From contig NZ_STGQ01000001.1 in assembly GCF_004916975.1 (NCBI RefSeq), positions 1,698,993-1,762,992 on the forward strand: DNA of 64,000 bases, in the 5' to 3' direction. This DNA is from Paenibacillus dokdonensis (GTDB lineage Bacteria; Bacillota; Bacilli; Paenibacillales; Paenibacillaceae). The position numbers were made by a program, and so were the translations under genes. Shown piece after piece: positions 27,040 to 35,341 of the stretch (position 1 is its first letter; every line of letters begins with the position of its first letter). The notes under the pieces are model-generated. The model saw only the letters and a list, made by a program, of their open reading frames with translations. It was not told the DNA's origin and made no database searches.

Positions 27040-27731
27040 TGATCACCTTTGATAACGTAGATAAAATTTATGCTTCAGGAGAAATGAGGGTTCATGCTTT
27101 AAAAGGTGTAACCCTGCATATTGAGGAACGGGAGTTTGTTTCCATCATGGGTCCGTCCGGCTCTGGAAAATCAACCATGATGAATGTGATAGGTTGCCTG
27201 GATAAACCGAGTTCTGGCATGTACACATTGGATGGTACGGTTATCGGAACCGCAACAGCCAAGCAGCTTTCAGAGGTCCGTAATCAAAAAATCGGTTTTG
27301 TATTTCAGAACTTCAATCTTTTGAAGCGGACCTCCGCGATTGAAAATGTGGAGCTTCCCATGCTGTATGCAGGAAAAAGTAAGAAGCAGCGGCGGGAACG
27401 GGCGGAATACTGTCTTGAGCTGGTGGGACTGAAGGATCGGATGCATCATAAGCCGAACGAGCTGTCAGGAGGACAGCAGCAGCGGGTAGCCATAGCCCGT
27501 GCATTGTCCAATGATCCATCTATTATTTTAGCGGATGAACCTACAGGGAATTTGGATTCTGCGTCGTCGGAAGAGATTATGGGCATTTTCAAACAGCTGA
27601 ATAACAACGGGAATACGATTGTTATCGTCACGCATGAACCGGAAATCGCAGTACATACCCATCGAATCATCTGGTTCCGGGATGGAAAAATCGAATCGGA
27701 CCGGCTGAATACGGGACGTGTGTCTGTATGA
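27039..27731 (+). CDS. ABC transporter ATP-binding protein (MacB/YknY/LolD type)
   Basis: 230 aa. Walker A GPSGSGKST (about residues 39-47), Q-loop FQNFNLL, signature LSGGQQQR, Walker B IILADEP and the H-loop VTHEPE are all present. It starts with GTG 27039, which shares its G with the stop codon of the fusion-protein gene. It powers the FtsX-type permease encoded next, with which it overlaps by 4 bases. Confidence 0.95.
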   Translation: MITFDNVDKIYASGEMRVHALKGVTLHIEEREFVSIMGPSGSGKSTMMNVIGCLDKPSSGMYTLDGTVIGTATAKQLSEVRNQKIGFVFQNFNLLKRTSAIENVELPMLYAGKSKKQRRERAEYCLELVGLKDRMHHKPNELSGGQQQRVAIARALSNDPSIILADEPTGNLDSASSEEIMGIFKQLNNNGNTIVIVTHEPEIAVHTHRIIWFRDGKIESDRLNTGRVSV

Positions 27732-28945
27732 ATATAGGTGAACTGCTGAAGTTGTCCTTTCGAAGTTTGCAATCCAATCTGCTCCGTTCGTTTTTAACCA
27801 TGCTCGGTATTATGATCGGGGTGGCAACGGTCATTGCGATGATATCCATCGGGCAAGGAACCAATAATCAGGTAACCAGTCAAATCCAGAGCCTTGGATC
27901 CAATCTGATTACGGTGACCGCTTCTTCTTCCGGACAGTCAGGAGCGGGCGGGGGCAGTGAGGGAACACTCACTCTTGAGGATGCGGAACCCATCTCGAAG
28001 ATCAGCACGGTGAAATATGTGGCTCCAGTCATGCAGGCGAGTACGTCGTTTAAGAATGGAGCAAATATTACGTCCACAAGCATCATTGGTACTACACCAA
28101 GCTATGCAGACATTAAGTCCTGGGAGACGGATATCGGGCGTTTCTTTACAGAGGACGAAGTGACGGACAAAGCTAAGGTGGTAGTGCTGGGGGCTTCGAC
28201 GGCTGAAAATTTGTTCGGAAAAGCAGGTTTTGATGCAATAGGCAGTATCGTCAAAATCAACAATATCCCTTTTCGAGTGATAGGCGTATTGAAGTCCAAG
28301 GGCTCGTCAGGCACCACAGATCTGGATGATACGGCGATCTCTCCGATCACCACGGTTCAGGCGAGGTTCCAGGCAGGCGGCTCCAAGAATTCGATCCGGC
28401 AAATTCTGGTGGAGGCCAAGAATCCAAATACAATCCAAAGCACCATGGCATTGATGGAATATACGATGCGACAAAGCCATAAGCTGGGAAACGGCGAGGA
28501 TGATTTCAAGGTGCAAAGCCAGGAGGATGTTCTGTCTTCCGCTGAAAGCGTCACGAAGACATTAACGCTATTCCTGGGCGGCGTGGCGGCCATTTCTCTT
28601 CTGGTCGGAGGGATCGGCATAATGAACATCATGCTGGTATCGGTCACAGAGCGTACTCGTGAGATCGGAACCCGTAAAGCAATCGGAGCTAAGGAAGGCA
28701 CTATCCTGTCCCAGTTTCTTGTTGAATCGGTTACGCTGGCGATACTGGGCGGTATCATTGGCGTTTTACTCGGATTCGGAGGTTCCAAACTGGTAGGTAA
28801 TATGATGAGTATCAAGACAGCGATCTCCATGAATTCAGTTTTGTTGGCCGTTGGCTTCTCAGCTTGCATCGGAATTATCTTTGGTGTGTTTCCCGCGAGA
28901 AAAGCTGCCAAGCTGGACCCGATTGAAGCTCTGCGGTACGAATGA
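27728..28945 (+). CDS. ABC transporter permease (FtsX/MacB/YknZ type)
   Basis: 405 aa. One N-terminal membrane helix (about 22-45, preceded by LLRSFLTMLGIMIGVATVIA), a large extracytoplasmic MacB-PCD domain, and three C-terminal helices (GGVAAISLLVGGIGIMNIML to the end KAAKLDPIEALRYE). This is the mechanotransmission type of exporter permease. Full length and complete as an operon with the fusion protein and ATPase. Confidence 0.94.
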   Translation: MNIGELLKLSFRSLQSNLLRSFLTMLGIMIGVATVIAMISIGQGTNNQVTSQIQSLGSNLITVTASSSGQSGAGGGSEGTLTLEDAEPISKISTVKYVAPVMQASTSFKNGANITSTSIIGTTPSYADIKSWETDIGRFFTEDEVTDKAKVVVLGASTAENLFGKAGFDAIGSIVKINNIPFRVIGVLKSKGSSGTTDLDDTAISPITTVQARFQAGGSKNSIRQILVEAKNPNTIQSTMALMEYTMRQSHKLGNGEDDFKVQSQEDVLSSAESVTKTLTLFLGGVAAISLLVGGIGIMNIMLVSVTERTREIGTRKAIGAKEGTILSQFLVESVTLAILGGIIGVLLGFGGSKLVGNMMSIKTAISMNSVLLAVGFSACIGIIFGVFPARKAAKLDPIEALRYE

Positions 28946-28953
28946 TTTATAAA

Positions 28954-28983
28954 GAAAAAAGAGCCTAAGCAGGCTCTTTTTCT
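28954..28983. terminator. Bidirectional terminator between exporter operon and VanZ-RDD gene
   Basis: AAAAAGAGCCT and AGGCTCTTTTT pair around a short loop. The stop codon of the minus-strand gene lies inside the stem. Confidence 0.9.
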
Positions 28984-30083
28984 GTTTCTTCAGAGGGGGT
29001 TTTCCACAGGACAACTTGGCGGGTCTTGCTGAACTTCTCGTAGAACAGCATCGGATCTTTTTTAAACAAATGGATCACCAGGTGAACAAAGAACCAGGCG
29101 TTCATGAAGAAAACGATGATTCCCAGGAAAAGTCTGCCGATCTCCGGAATATTATCCAGCGAGCCGGCCAGCACGCGGTTAAGACCGAAAAATACCCAGT
29201 ACAATAATCCATAACGCTTGAACAATGCGGCCAATGTAATTCGGTCTCCCATTTTAGTCAACCGGATACGCACCACCCATTTTCCGGGTGTGAGTCCATC
29301 GGTAAACCAGGGTATCAATATGAAGTATATGCCTGTGGCCACCCAAAATGAAGCGGGAATATGCAGTACATAACACATGGCCATCAGAATCGGCCAGATT
29401 ACAGAATCAATCAGAAAAGCGATGGCTCTGCGTGTGTATGTGACCCTTTTAGTAGATACGTTTACATCCTCATCAAGCTTTTCGATTCGTGGCAGAAGAC
29501 CAGATAACCATTCCGCTGCCAGATACCCGCAAACGCCGCCCAGCGTGTTCATAATCAAATCATCGACGTCAAAGACACGGTAAGCGTGGTCGTATAATCC
29601 ATAGATCCCGGTTAGCTGAGTAACCTCGAAAAAGAGAGACAACAGGAATGAAAACAGGATCGAGCGGACCCAGCCCGTACGGAAATAATAACGAAGTACC
29701 ATACCAAAAGGGACTGTGAGCAGGATATTGAATATGACCTGCAGAAATGCGCGTTCCTTCAGGAGATGCAGATATGTTGAAGGATCTCCTCCGATGACGG
29801 AAGTTTCCCTCAAAATATCATTGATGAAGTTAAGCGGCAGCAGCTGCATGGCCCCCGATGCTAGTGCAGGGTTATGCCGTGTTGCGGGCAGCGGGAGAAT
29901 GACCAGGAAAAATGCATTAAGCAAATAGAGCAGGAACAGGTACAGCACAAATGCGCGGACCTTATTAATATATCCGTATTTACGGTATTGAACGATTAAA
30001 AACGGCAGGGTAAACAAGAGAGCCGCAAACGGAAAAGACATAAAGGCATAGGAAATGGGAAACAGATAGGAATGAAGCATCAT
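28965..30083 (-). CDS. VanZ-RDD fusion membrane protein
   Basis: 372 aa. Residues 1 to about 185 form a VanZ-like domain (LPLPATRHNP, QLLPLNFINDIL, FEVTQLTGIYGLYDHAYRVFDVDDLIMNT); about 210 to 350 form an RDD domain (YTRRAIAFLIDSVIWP and the later segment TDGLTPGKWVVRIRL). About nine membrane helices in total. VanZ proteins are associated with low-level teicoplanin resistance, RDD proteins often with ion or solute transport; the role of the fusion is unknown. Monocistronic. Two or three tandem start codons (GTG 30086, ATG 30083, ATG 30080) are possible. Confidence 0.86.
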   Translation of the reverse strand: MMLHSYLFPISYAFMSFPFAALLFTLPFLIVQYRKYGYINKVRAFVLYLFLLYLLNAFFLVILPLPATRHNPALASGAMQLLPLNFINDILRETSVIGGDPSTYLHLLKERAFLQVIFNILLTVPFGMVLRYYFRTGWVRSILFSFLLSLFFEVTQLTGIYGLYDHAYRVFDVDDLIMNTLGGVCGYLAAEWLSGLLPRIEKLDEDVNVSTKRVTYTRRAIAFLIDSVIWPILMAMCYVLHIPASFWVATGIYFILIPWFTDGLTPGKWVVRIRLTKMGDRITLAALFKRYGLLYWVFFGLNRVLAGSLDNIPEIGRLFLGIIVFFMNAWFFVHLVIHLFKKDPMLFYEKFSKTRQVVLWKTPSEETEKEPA

Positions 30084-30297
30084 CACACCGCCATTCTTAT
30101 AACATGGATTATGACTGGCTTGTAACAGCCGAGTATGATCATAACATATTCATGGTTTGATCATGTTTAAATTTAGTTTAAATTTTTGAATCAGCCGAGC
30201 ATGCTTTATATTCACAAATAAGCACAATAGGTTATACTAAAAAATACATTTATAAAAATACATAGTCATCACGGATGATTACACCAGGAGGATATGG

Positions 30298-31628
30298 ATG
30301 GGACAAGCAGAAGGATCATTGCAGAAAAAATTAAAGCCTAGACATATCAGCTTTATGGCGATGGGCGGTGTGATCGGAACAGGGATTTTTAAAGGCAGTG
30401 CTGAGACGATTGGACTGGCGGGGCCCGGGGTTATCGTATCTTATATATTTGCAGGGCTGCTGCTGCTGGTCGTCATGGCTGCGATGGCGGAAATGGCGAC
30501 CGTGTATCCTGGCCGAAACATGAAGGATTTTGTCCGCGAAGCTTTCGGACAGAAAATCTCTTTTATTATGGGCTGGATGTACTGCTTCATGTGGTTATCG
30601 GTATGCGTGATTGAGATTATAGCTGCTGGCAGCTTTTTGCAATATTGGTTTGCGGAAGTTCGGCCAGTGCGGCCTTTATTATTCTTATCAATCTAATGAG
30701 CGTGGGGACATTCGGAGAATTCGAATTTTGGCTGGCAGGCATCAAAATCGCCATGATTATTATATTTATTGTTCTTGGAATGGGTTTAATATTCGGTGTT
30801 ATTCCAAGTGAGCATACGCCTTACTTACAGAATTTCACAAACTACGGAGGCTTCTTTCCGAATGGCTGGACATCGGTTTTCTCTGCACTGCTTGTAGTCA
30901 TGTTTTCCTATGGCGGCTCTGAGCTTATCGGTTTAACGCTGACCGAAACGGAAAATGCAGAGCGTATATTACCCAAGGTGGTCGGTAATTTTATTCTGAG
31001 AATCATTCTGTTTTTTACGCTGCCGATTCTTATTATTTGCGGATTGATTCCATGGAATCAGGTGGGGCCGGAGAGCAGTCCGTTCGTGCAAGTGCTTTCC
31101 TCGACAGGACTGCCCAGCGCGGCCCATATTATGAATTTTATCCTGGTTACCGCTGTGCTGTCGGCCGCGAACTCGGGAATCTATGGGGCATCGCGGATGC
31201 TCTTCTCCATGGCGGCTGCCGGTGAGGCTCCCAAGCTGTTGGCAAAAACAAACCGAAAGGGCAGCCCGGTGAACACGCTGCTGTTATGCGGAGTCATACT
31301 GCTGGCAGGTGCTATGCTGTGGATGTTTGCGCAGGAGCAGTTGTTCCGGGTGCTGATGGCGGTACCGGGATTCGTCGTTCTTCTGGTATGGATTTGTATT
31401 GTTCTTTCCCAGATGAAGCTTCGAAAAGCATACCCGGTTCATCCCACCTTCAAAGTTTGGGGATCTCCAATTGTAACAGGTACCGTAGTTTTGTGTCTGG
31501 CGGTCATTGCCGTATTGTTTCTTTTTGATCAGCAAAACCGGTTCAGCATCGGGATATGTCTGGCGGTTCTGCTGATGCTTATCATTTGGTCCATTGCCAA
31601 ATTCAGGTCCAAACCAGACGGTGTATAA
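30298..31628 (+). pseudogene. Amino acid permease (APC family), broken by an internal deletion
   Basis: The N-terminal part (from ATG 30298 after AGGAGGATATGG, with the motif GGVIGTGIFKGSAETI) and the C-terminal part (AAFIILINLMSVGTFGEFEF to the end at 31628) are in different frames. The frames change near 30652-30665, after GSFLQYWFAEV. Compared with usual family members, about six residues plus one base are missing here, which fits a deletion of about 19 bases at a loop between membrane helices. Together the parts would make about 443 aa, close to the normal length. Helices 1-4 and 5-12 are otherwise intact. The remaining ORFs are unlikely to give a working transporter. Confidence 0.85.
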
Positions 31629-31655
31629 GGAGCAGGGCGATTATTCCAGCGGTTG

Positions 31656-32252
31656 TTAGGGTTTTCTTTTGAAAACAATTCGATCAATATTACTGTTGAC
31701 GAGTGCCAACAGCTGGTCAGCCATGTAGTTTGCGGAATATTTGAAATCCATTTCGGCCCAGTGCATGATCACGCCCACGGTTGCAGATAAGCGGTAGCTC
31801 AGCATTAATTCATAGTCCAGCGGGGGATCGCTTGGTTCCATCTCCATATGCATATCCTCCCGCATGGATAATCTCAAGGTATTATACAAATCCTCGCTGA
31901 TGCCTTTATGTACAGAGAGGAGAGCCTTGAATTCATTTTTATGCTCTTCGATATGTTCGAATAGTTTCAGGCTGGATGGATAAATCTTCGTTGCATCCAC
32001 CTGCTCCATACCTTTGTACGGCCTCAGCAGTGAGTCACGGATGCCCCGTAGAAAACCCTCCCGTATCTCACTCAAAAGCTCTTCCTTGCCAACATAATGC
32101 TTATAAAAGGTTCCCCGATTATAGTCTGCCTTGTCAGCCACTTCCTGAATCGTTACGGATTCATAGCTTTTCTCCAAAACCAGTTCAACAAACGCGGCTT
32201 GAATAGCTTGTCTTGTTCTTCGGGCTCTGCGGTCTAGTTTCTCCACTGACAT
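31656..32252 (-). CDS. TetR/AcrR family regulator
   Basis: 198 aa. The N-terminal helix-turn-helix (TRQAIQAAFVELVLEKSYESVTIQEVAD, then NRGTFYKHY) is followed by a C-terminal helical domain of the TetR_C_33 type typical of Bacillales regulators next to SDR genes. Divergent from the SDR gene at 32538, with two near-perfect palindromes in the gap. It probably represses its neighbour and itself. Confidence 0.9.
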   Translation of the reverse strand: MSVEKLDRRARRTRQAIQAAFVELVLEKSYESVTIQEVADKADYNRGTFYKHYVGKEELLSEIREGFLRGIRDSLLRPYKGMEQVDATKIYPSSLKLFEHIEEHKNEFKALLSVHKGISEDLYNTLRLSMREDMHMEMEPSDPPLDYELMLSYRLSATVGVIMHWAEMDFKYSANYMADQLLALVNSNIDRIVFKRKP

Positions 32253-32399
32253 GTATCCTCTGTACCTCCATTAACCAAAATTGCTATGCACCTATCTTAC
32301 CTGACTGTTAATGAATAATCGATGCCCGGGTTATTGGATAGCAACAAAATGCACCAATCTGTTCAATAACTCGAAGATCGGATACAAATTAGGATGATC

Positions 32400-32436
32400 T
32401 GTTGCCTAGGCGACAATACCTCAAATTATGATAATT
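32400..32436. promoter_or_regulatory. Candidate operators between TetR and SDR genes
   Basis: TGTTGCCTAGGCGACA (32400-32415) is symmetric at 14 of 16 positions and AATTATGATAATT (32424-32436) is a perfect palindrome. Both lie in the 285-base divergent gap, which otherwise holds no gene. Confidence 0.45.
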
Positions 32437-32537
32437 GTATAAACAACTAAATGGGAGTAATCTAGGATTGTGGACGGAATGATTCCGCTTCCACGTTGTT
32501 GAAGTAAACAAAAACTTAAAAAGGAAGCGAATATATA

Positions 32538-33305
32538 ATGAGCGAATCACAAGTGAAAACAGCAGTCATCACCGGCGCCGCAGGCGGTATCGGCAAAGAG
32601 CTTGCCCGCCGGCTCGCAGAACGTAAACTGAATCTGGTCCTGGTGGATTTGAAAGTGGAAGCCGTGGAGCAGGTCATTGAAGAACTGGGATTGAATCAAT
32701 CCAATTCTCTGGCAGTCGCAGCTGATGTATCCAAGGAAGAGGATGTACAAAATTACGTAAACAAAGCGATAGAGAAGTTTGGTACCATTGACTATTTTGC
32801 TAATAACGCAGGGATCGAAGGTCCGACAGGTCTTTTGGAAGAACAGAGTGTTAAGGCCCTCGATATGGTCTATAACGTCAATGTCCGCGGTGTATTTCTT
32901 GGTCTGCATTATGTTATTCCGGTTATGAAAAAACAGAAATCCGGAGCTATTCTGAATACATCTTCTCTTGCAGGTCTGATGGGCGGACCGGGAATGTCCC
33001 CGTATATCATGTCCAAGCATGCAGTAATCGGGTTGACCCGCGTGGCTGCGAATGAACTGGCACCCCAAGGTATTCGCGTGAACGCTGTACTACCGGGTAC
33101 CATTAATACACGGATGATGCGCCAAATCGAACAGAACTCTGGCGTACCTGATGACTATAAAGCAGCGAATGAAGCAGCAACTCCACTTGGCCGGTATGGT
33201 GAACCCGCAGAGGTGGCGGCTGTGATGAATTTCCTGCTGTCCGATGAAGCTTCGTTTGTCACAGGATCGTTGTACACGGTAGACGGCGGGATGATGGGAC
33301 AGTAA
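32538..33305 (+). CDS. Short-chain dehydrogenase/reductase
   Basis: 255 aa classical SDR. Cofactor motif TGAAGGIG (residues 13-20), the NNAG motif in YFANNAGIEG, catalytic Ser in NTSSLAGL and Y-x3-K as YIMSK, and C-terminal FVTGSLYTVDGGMM. Asp after the second strand (LVLVDLK) suggests NAD(H) preference. Ribosome site AAGGAAG precedes ATG 32538. Substrate unknown. A fragment of a second SDR gene follows within three bases of its stop codon. Confidence 0.92.
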   Translation: MSESQVKTAVITGAAGGIGKELARRLAERKLNLVLVDLKVEAVEQVIEELGLNQSNSLAVAADVSKEEDVQNYVNKAIEKFGTIDYFANNAGIEGPTGLLEEQSVKALDMVYNVNVRGVFLGLHYVIPVMKKQKSGAILNTSSLAGLMGGPGMSPYIMSKHAVIGLTRVAANELAPQGIRVNAVLPGTINTRMMRQIEQNSGVPDDYKAANEAATPLGRYGEPAEVAAVMNFLLSDEASFVTGSLYTVDGGMMGQ

Positions 33306-33307
33306 TT

Positions 33308-33421
33308 AAACAGGAGCAAATCGCCGATGTAGTGACTTTCCTGTTCTCACCGGAAGCTTCCGCTATTAATGGCCAAACTGTACTGGTGGATGACGGATTC
33401 TTGATCTTCAAACGATCCTGA
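33308..33421 (+). pseudogene. Remnant of a second SDR gene (C-terminal tail only)
   Basis: The open frame codes KQEQIADVVTFLFSPEASAI and then NGQTVLVDDGFLIFKRS before a stop. This is the C-terminal end of a short-chain dehydrogenase (compare VAAVMNFLLSDEASFVTGSL in the intact neighbour). There is no start codon or ribosome site, and the rest of the gene is missing. It suggests loss of most of a tandem SDR gene. Confidence 0.8.
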
Positions 33422-33446
33422 TAGGAACTAACGTTCCCTAAAAGTG

Positions 33447-33475
33447 TTGACATTGCTGTAGATCAGAGATATATT
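33447..33475 (+). promoter_or_regulatory. Consensus SigA promoter of a leader RNA
   Basis: TTGACA (33447-33452), a 17-base spacer, and TATATT (33470-33475). Transcription would start at about 33482, only about 22 bases before a strong terminator hairpin. Confidence 0.8.
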
Positions 33476-33502
33476 ATTAGCAAATCGTAGGGATGAGCGG
33501 GA

Positions 33503-33554
33503 GAAGCACCTCGCAGGATGGGCCGATAGGCCTTTCTTGTGAGGTGCTTTTTTG
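33503..33554 (+). terminator. Intrinsic terminator in the leader of the coiled-coil gene
   Basis: AAGCACCTC (33504-33512) pairs with GAGGTGCTT (33541-33549), followed by TTTTTT; a small GGCC-GATA-GGCC hairpin sits in the loop. It lies between the promoter at 33447 and the gene at 33598, so full-length mRNA needs read-through or antitermination. The short transcript would be about 70 nt. Confidence 0.85.
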
Positions 33555-33597
33555 CGCTGCCATTGCGTGTAAACTTTTAATATTGGAGATGATTTCA

Positions 33598-34389
33598 TTG
33601 ATCAAACGAAGTAGCAAATATAGCAGAATCGGAATCACCGTTAGCATTCTTATTTTGTGTATTACACTGTTCACGGCTCGGCCGATGGGGGCAAAAGCCT
33701 CAGATACGGGATGGGACAGTGCTTTAACCTGTATTGAGAAACTGCATGACAGTTATATTTCCCTGGATGCGTCCAACAAAGTGGAAAAGCAGCAAATACA
33801 GGCGTTACGAAAGCAAAATAATGACAAGCTTAAAGATATCAATACTAAAGTCCAGTCGATTGATAAAGCCAAAATCGACAAGTTAAAGGTCGATGCGGAT
33901 CAGATTGAAAAGAAATTTGCGCCGCTGCTTAAGGAATATACGGAGCTCGGTAAGAAAGCTTCAGAAGCCAGGAAACACAAGGATCAAAAGGCTGCCCTCT
34001 TATATGATTTGAAAAGGAACCATATCAAGTCAGCAGCCATTGCTGCACGTCAGGAAGTGAAGACGAGAAAGGATGCGTTAGCAACCGCGAGGAAGCAAGC
34101 GTCAGTGAAAGCTAAAGTTGTTAAGGATACCTTGACACAGGTACAGACCTTGAAGAAGCATATCACTTCGGAGAACCTGAAAGTTACAGATGTGAACAAA
34201 ACAAAGACGGCTGCGGATAAACGCTACAAAGCAGCCGTGAAGCAGGGGGATGCCATAGCAGCTGCCGAGGGGATGAGGCTGATGGTCGGAGTGTTGACAC
34301 AAGTTCATGCATCTCAGTTGAAGATATTTGAATGGGAGAGACAAATCACACAAACGCTGAGGACAGCGGAAGCGAAGCTTCCGTCCTGA
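33598..34389 (+). CDS. Secreted coiled-coil protein, unknown function
   Basis: 263 aa. An N-terminal hydrophobic segment (about residues 10-27, IGITVSILILCITLF) is followed by an Ala-rich cleavage-like region (ARPMGAKAS), so it is exported or membrane-anchored. The rest is Lys/Ala/Gln-rich with heptad periodicity, almost all helical. TTG 33598 is chosen as start because GGAG lies 10 bases upstream; ATG 33589 overlaps that ribosome site. Expression probably depends on read-through of the leader terminator. I know no named family for it. Confidence 0.75.
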   Translation: MIKRSSKYSRIGITVSILILCITLFTARPMGAKASDTGWDSALTCIEKLHDSYISLDASNKVEKQQIQALRKQNNDKLKDINTKVQSIDKAKIDKLKVDADQIEKKFAPLLKEYTELGKKASEARKHKDQKAALLYDLKRNHIKSAAIAARQEVKTRKDALATARKQASVKAKVVKDTLTQVQTLKKHITSENLKVTDVNKTKTAADKRYKAAVKQGDAIAAAEGMRLMVGVLTQVHASQLKIFEWERQITQTLRTAEAKLPS

Positions 34390-34418
34390 TTATTCGTCTT
34401 GATGCAGCGATTTAGATA

Positions 34419-34475
34419 ATAAATAAAAAAGACTGACAGCTCTTGAATAAGAAACCACGAGTCTTTTTATTTATT
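34419..34475. terminator. Bidirectional terminator
   Basis: AAATAAAAAAGACT (34421-34434) pairs with AGTCTTTTTATTT (34460-34472). It separates the coiled-coil gene from the VOC gene on the other strand. Confidence 0.78.
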
Positions 34476-34479
34476 GGAT

Positions 34480-34875
34480 TTAAAAGCTTAACTGCCAAGA
34501 GATGCCGTACTTATCTTGCACCCATCCAAACTTGTTAGCGAAAGGATAAGCAGCCAGCGGCATCAGAACCGAACCGCCTGCGGACAATTTATCAAAGGCT
34601 TCGCTGATTTCCTCGTCTGAATCACAGGTGACAAATAAGGAGATGGCGGGTGTGAATGAAAATTCATGTTTTATGTTACTGTCAATGCACATGAAGGTTT
34701 GTCCTTTGAGACAAAAGGTAGCTTGCTGAACCGAGCCTTCATCGCCTACTTCGTTTGCCCCGTAACGTGAAATGCGGGTGATTTCGGATGGTTCAAAAAT
34801 AGACGTATAGTAATTCATCGCCTCTTCAGCTTGTCCCTCAAACATTAAAAAGGGTGTAATTTTGGAATTCAACAT
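34480..34875 (-). CDS. VOC/PhnB-like family protein
   Basis: 131 aa from ATG 34875, with AAAGGAG 9 bases upstream. The sequence KITPFLMFEGQAEEAMNYYT, then SLFVTCDSDEEISEAFDKLS and KFGWVQDKYGISWQL, is that of the PhnB/YjdN group of glyoxalase-fold proteins (often misnamed 3-demethylubiquinone methyltransferase). Dimeric beta-alpha-beta fold; reaction unknown. Single gene. Confidence 0.88.
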   Translation of the reverse strand: MLNSKITPFLMFEGQAEEAMNYYTSIFEPSEITRISRYGANEVGDEGSVQQATFCLKGQTFMCIDSNIKHEFSFTPAISLFVTCDSDEEISEAFDKLSAGGSVLMPLAAYPFANKFGWVQDKYGISWQLSF

Positions 34876-35052
34876 GCAGTTCAGCTCCTTTATAGGTAGA
34901 GATACAGTCATAACCTTACCGCATTTTTAATTAAAATTAAACTCTCTTTGAATCCATCTCCAAGTTGGGTTAAAATGACTACCAGGCATACTTTATTCGA
35001 TTCCATAAACACATGAGTAAAACAACAGAATTAAAAAGGAGAACTCTAACAT

Positions 35053-35265
35053 ATGGCAACGATTCAAGAGCTTCTGACCGATGCTGATTTTCAAGAGGCT
35101 GAGCACAAGAAGCTTCCCATTCGCGTCTTCCGCGATGATCATTTGATTGATTCATTAACCTACGTTATCCGGTTCACGGATACGACAATCATTACCCAAA
35201 AGGATGTCAGCGATATGACATATCATTCACGCAGGGAATGCCAATTCTATGAACTTAAGAAATAA
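35053..35265 (+). CDS. Small hypothetical protein, 70 aa
   Basis: A compact soluble alpha/beta protein (MATIQELLTDADFQEAEHKK, then IRVFRDDHLIDSLTYVIRFT). It has a strong ribosome site (AAAAGGAG), a clean stop and its own terminator, so it is very likely a real gene. No known domain recognised and no functional link to neighbours. Confidence 0.75.
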   Translation: MATIQELLTDADFQEAEHKKLPIRVFRDDHLIDSLTYVIRFTDTTIITQKDVSDMTYHSRRECQFYELKK

Positions 35266-35284
35266 AAAAACGATGGAAGACATG

Positions 35285-35311
35285 GGAGCCCAATTAGGGC
35301 TCTCTTTTTAA
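35285..35311 (+). terminator. Terminator after the 70-aa gene
   Basis: GAGCCC (35286-35291) pairs with GGGCTC (35297-35302), followed by TCTTTTT. Confidence 0.8.
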
Positions 35312-35341
35312 TATCGATTCGTAAAGTTATGTAGCCTACCG

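Noticed and set aside
33482..33560. Known riboswitch or T-box in the leader of the coiled-coil gene
   Set aside because: Too short for a T-box, and no match to the fluoride, manganese, guanidine or other cores that I could recall; kept only as an unclassified leader.
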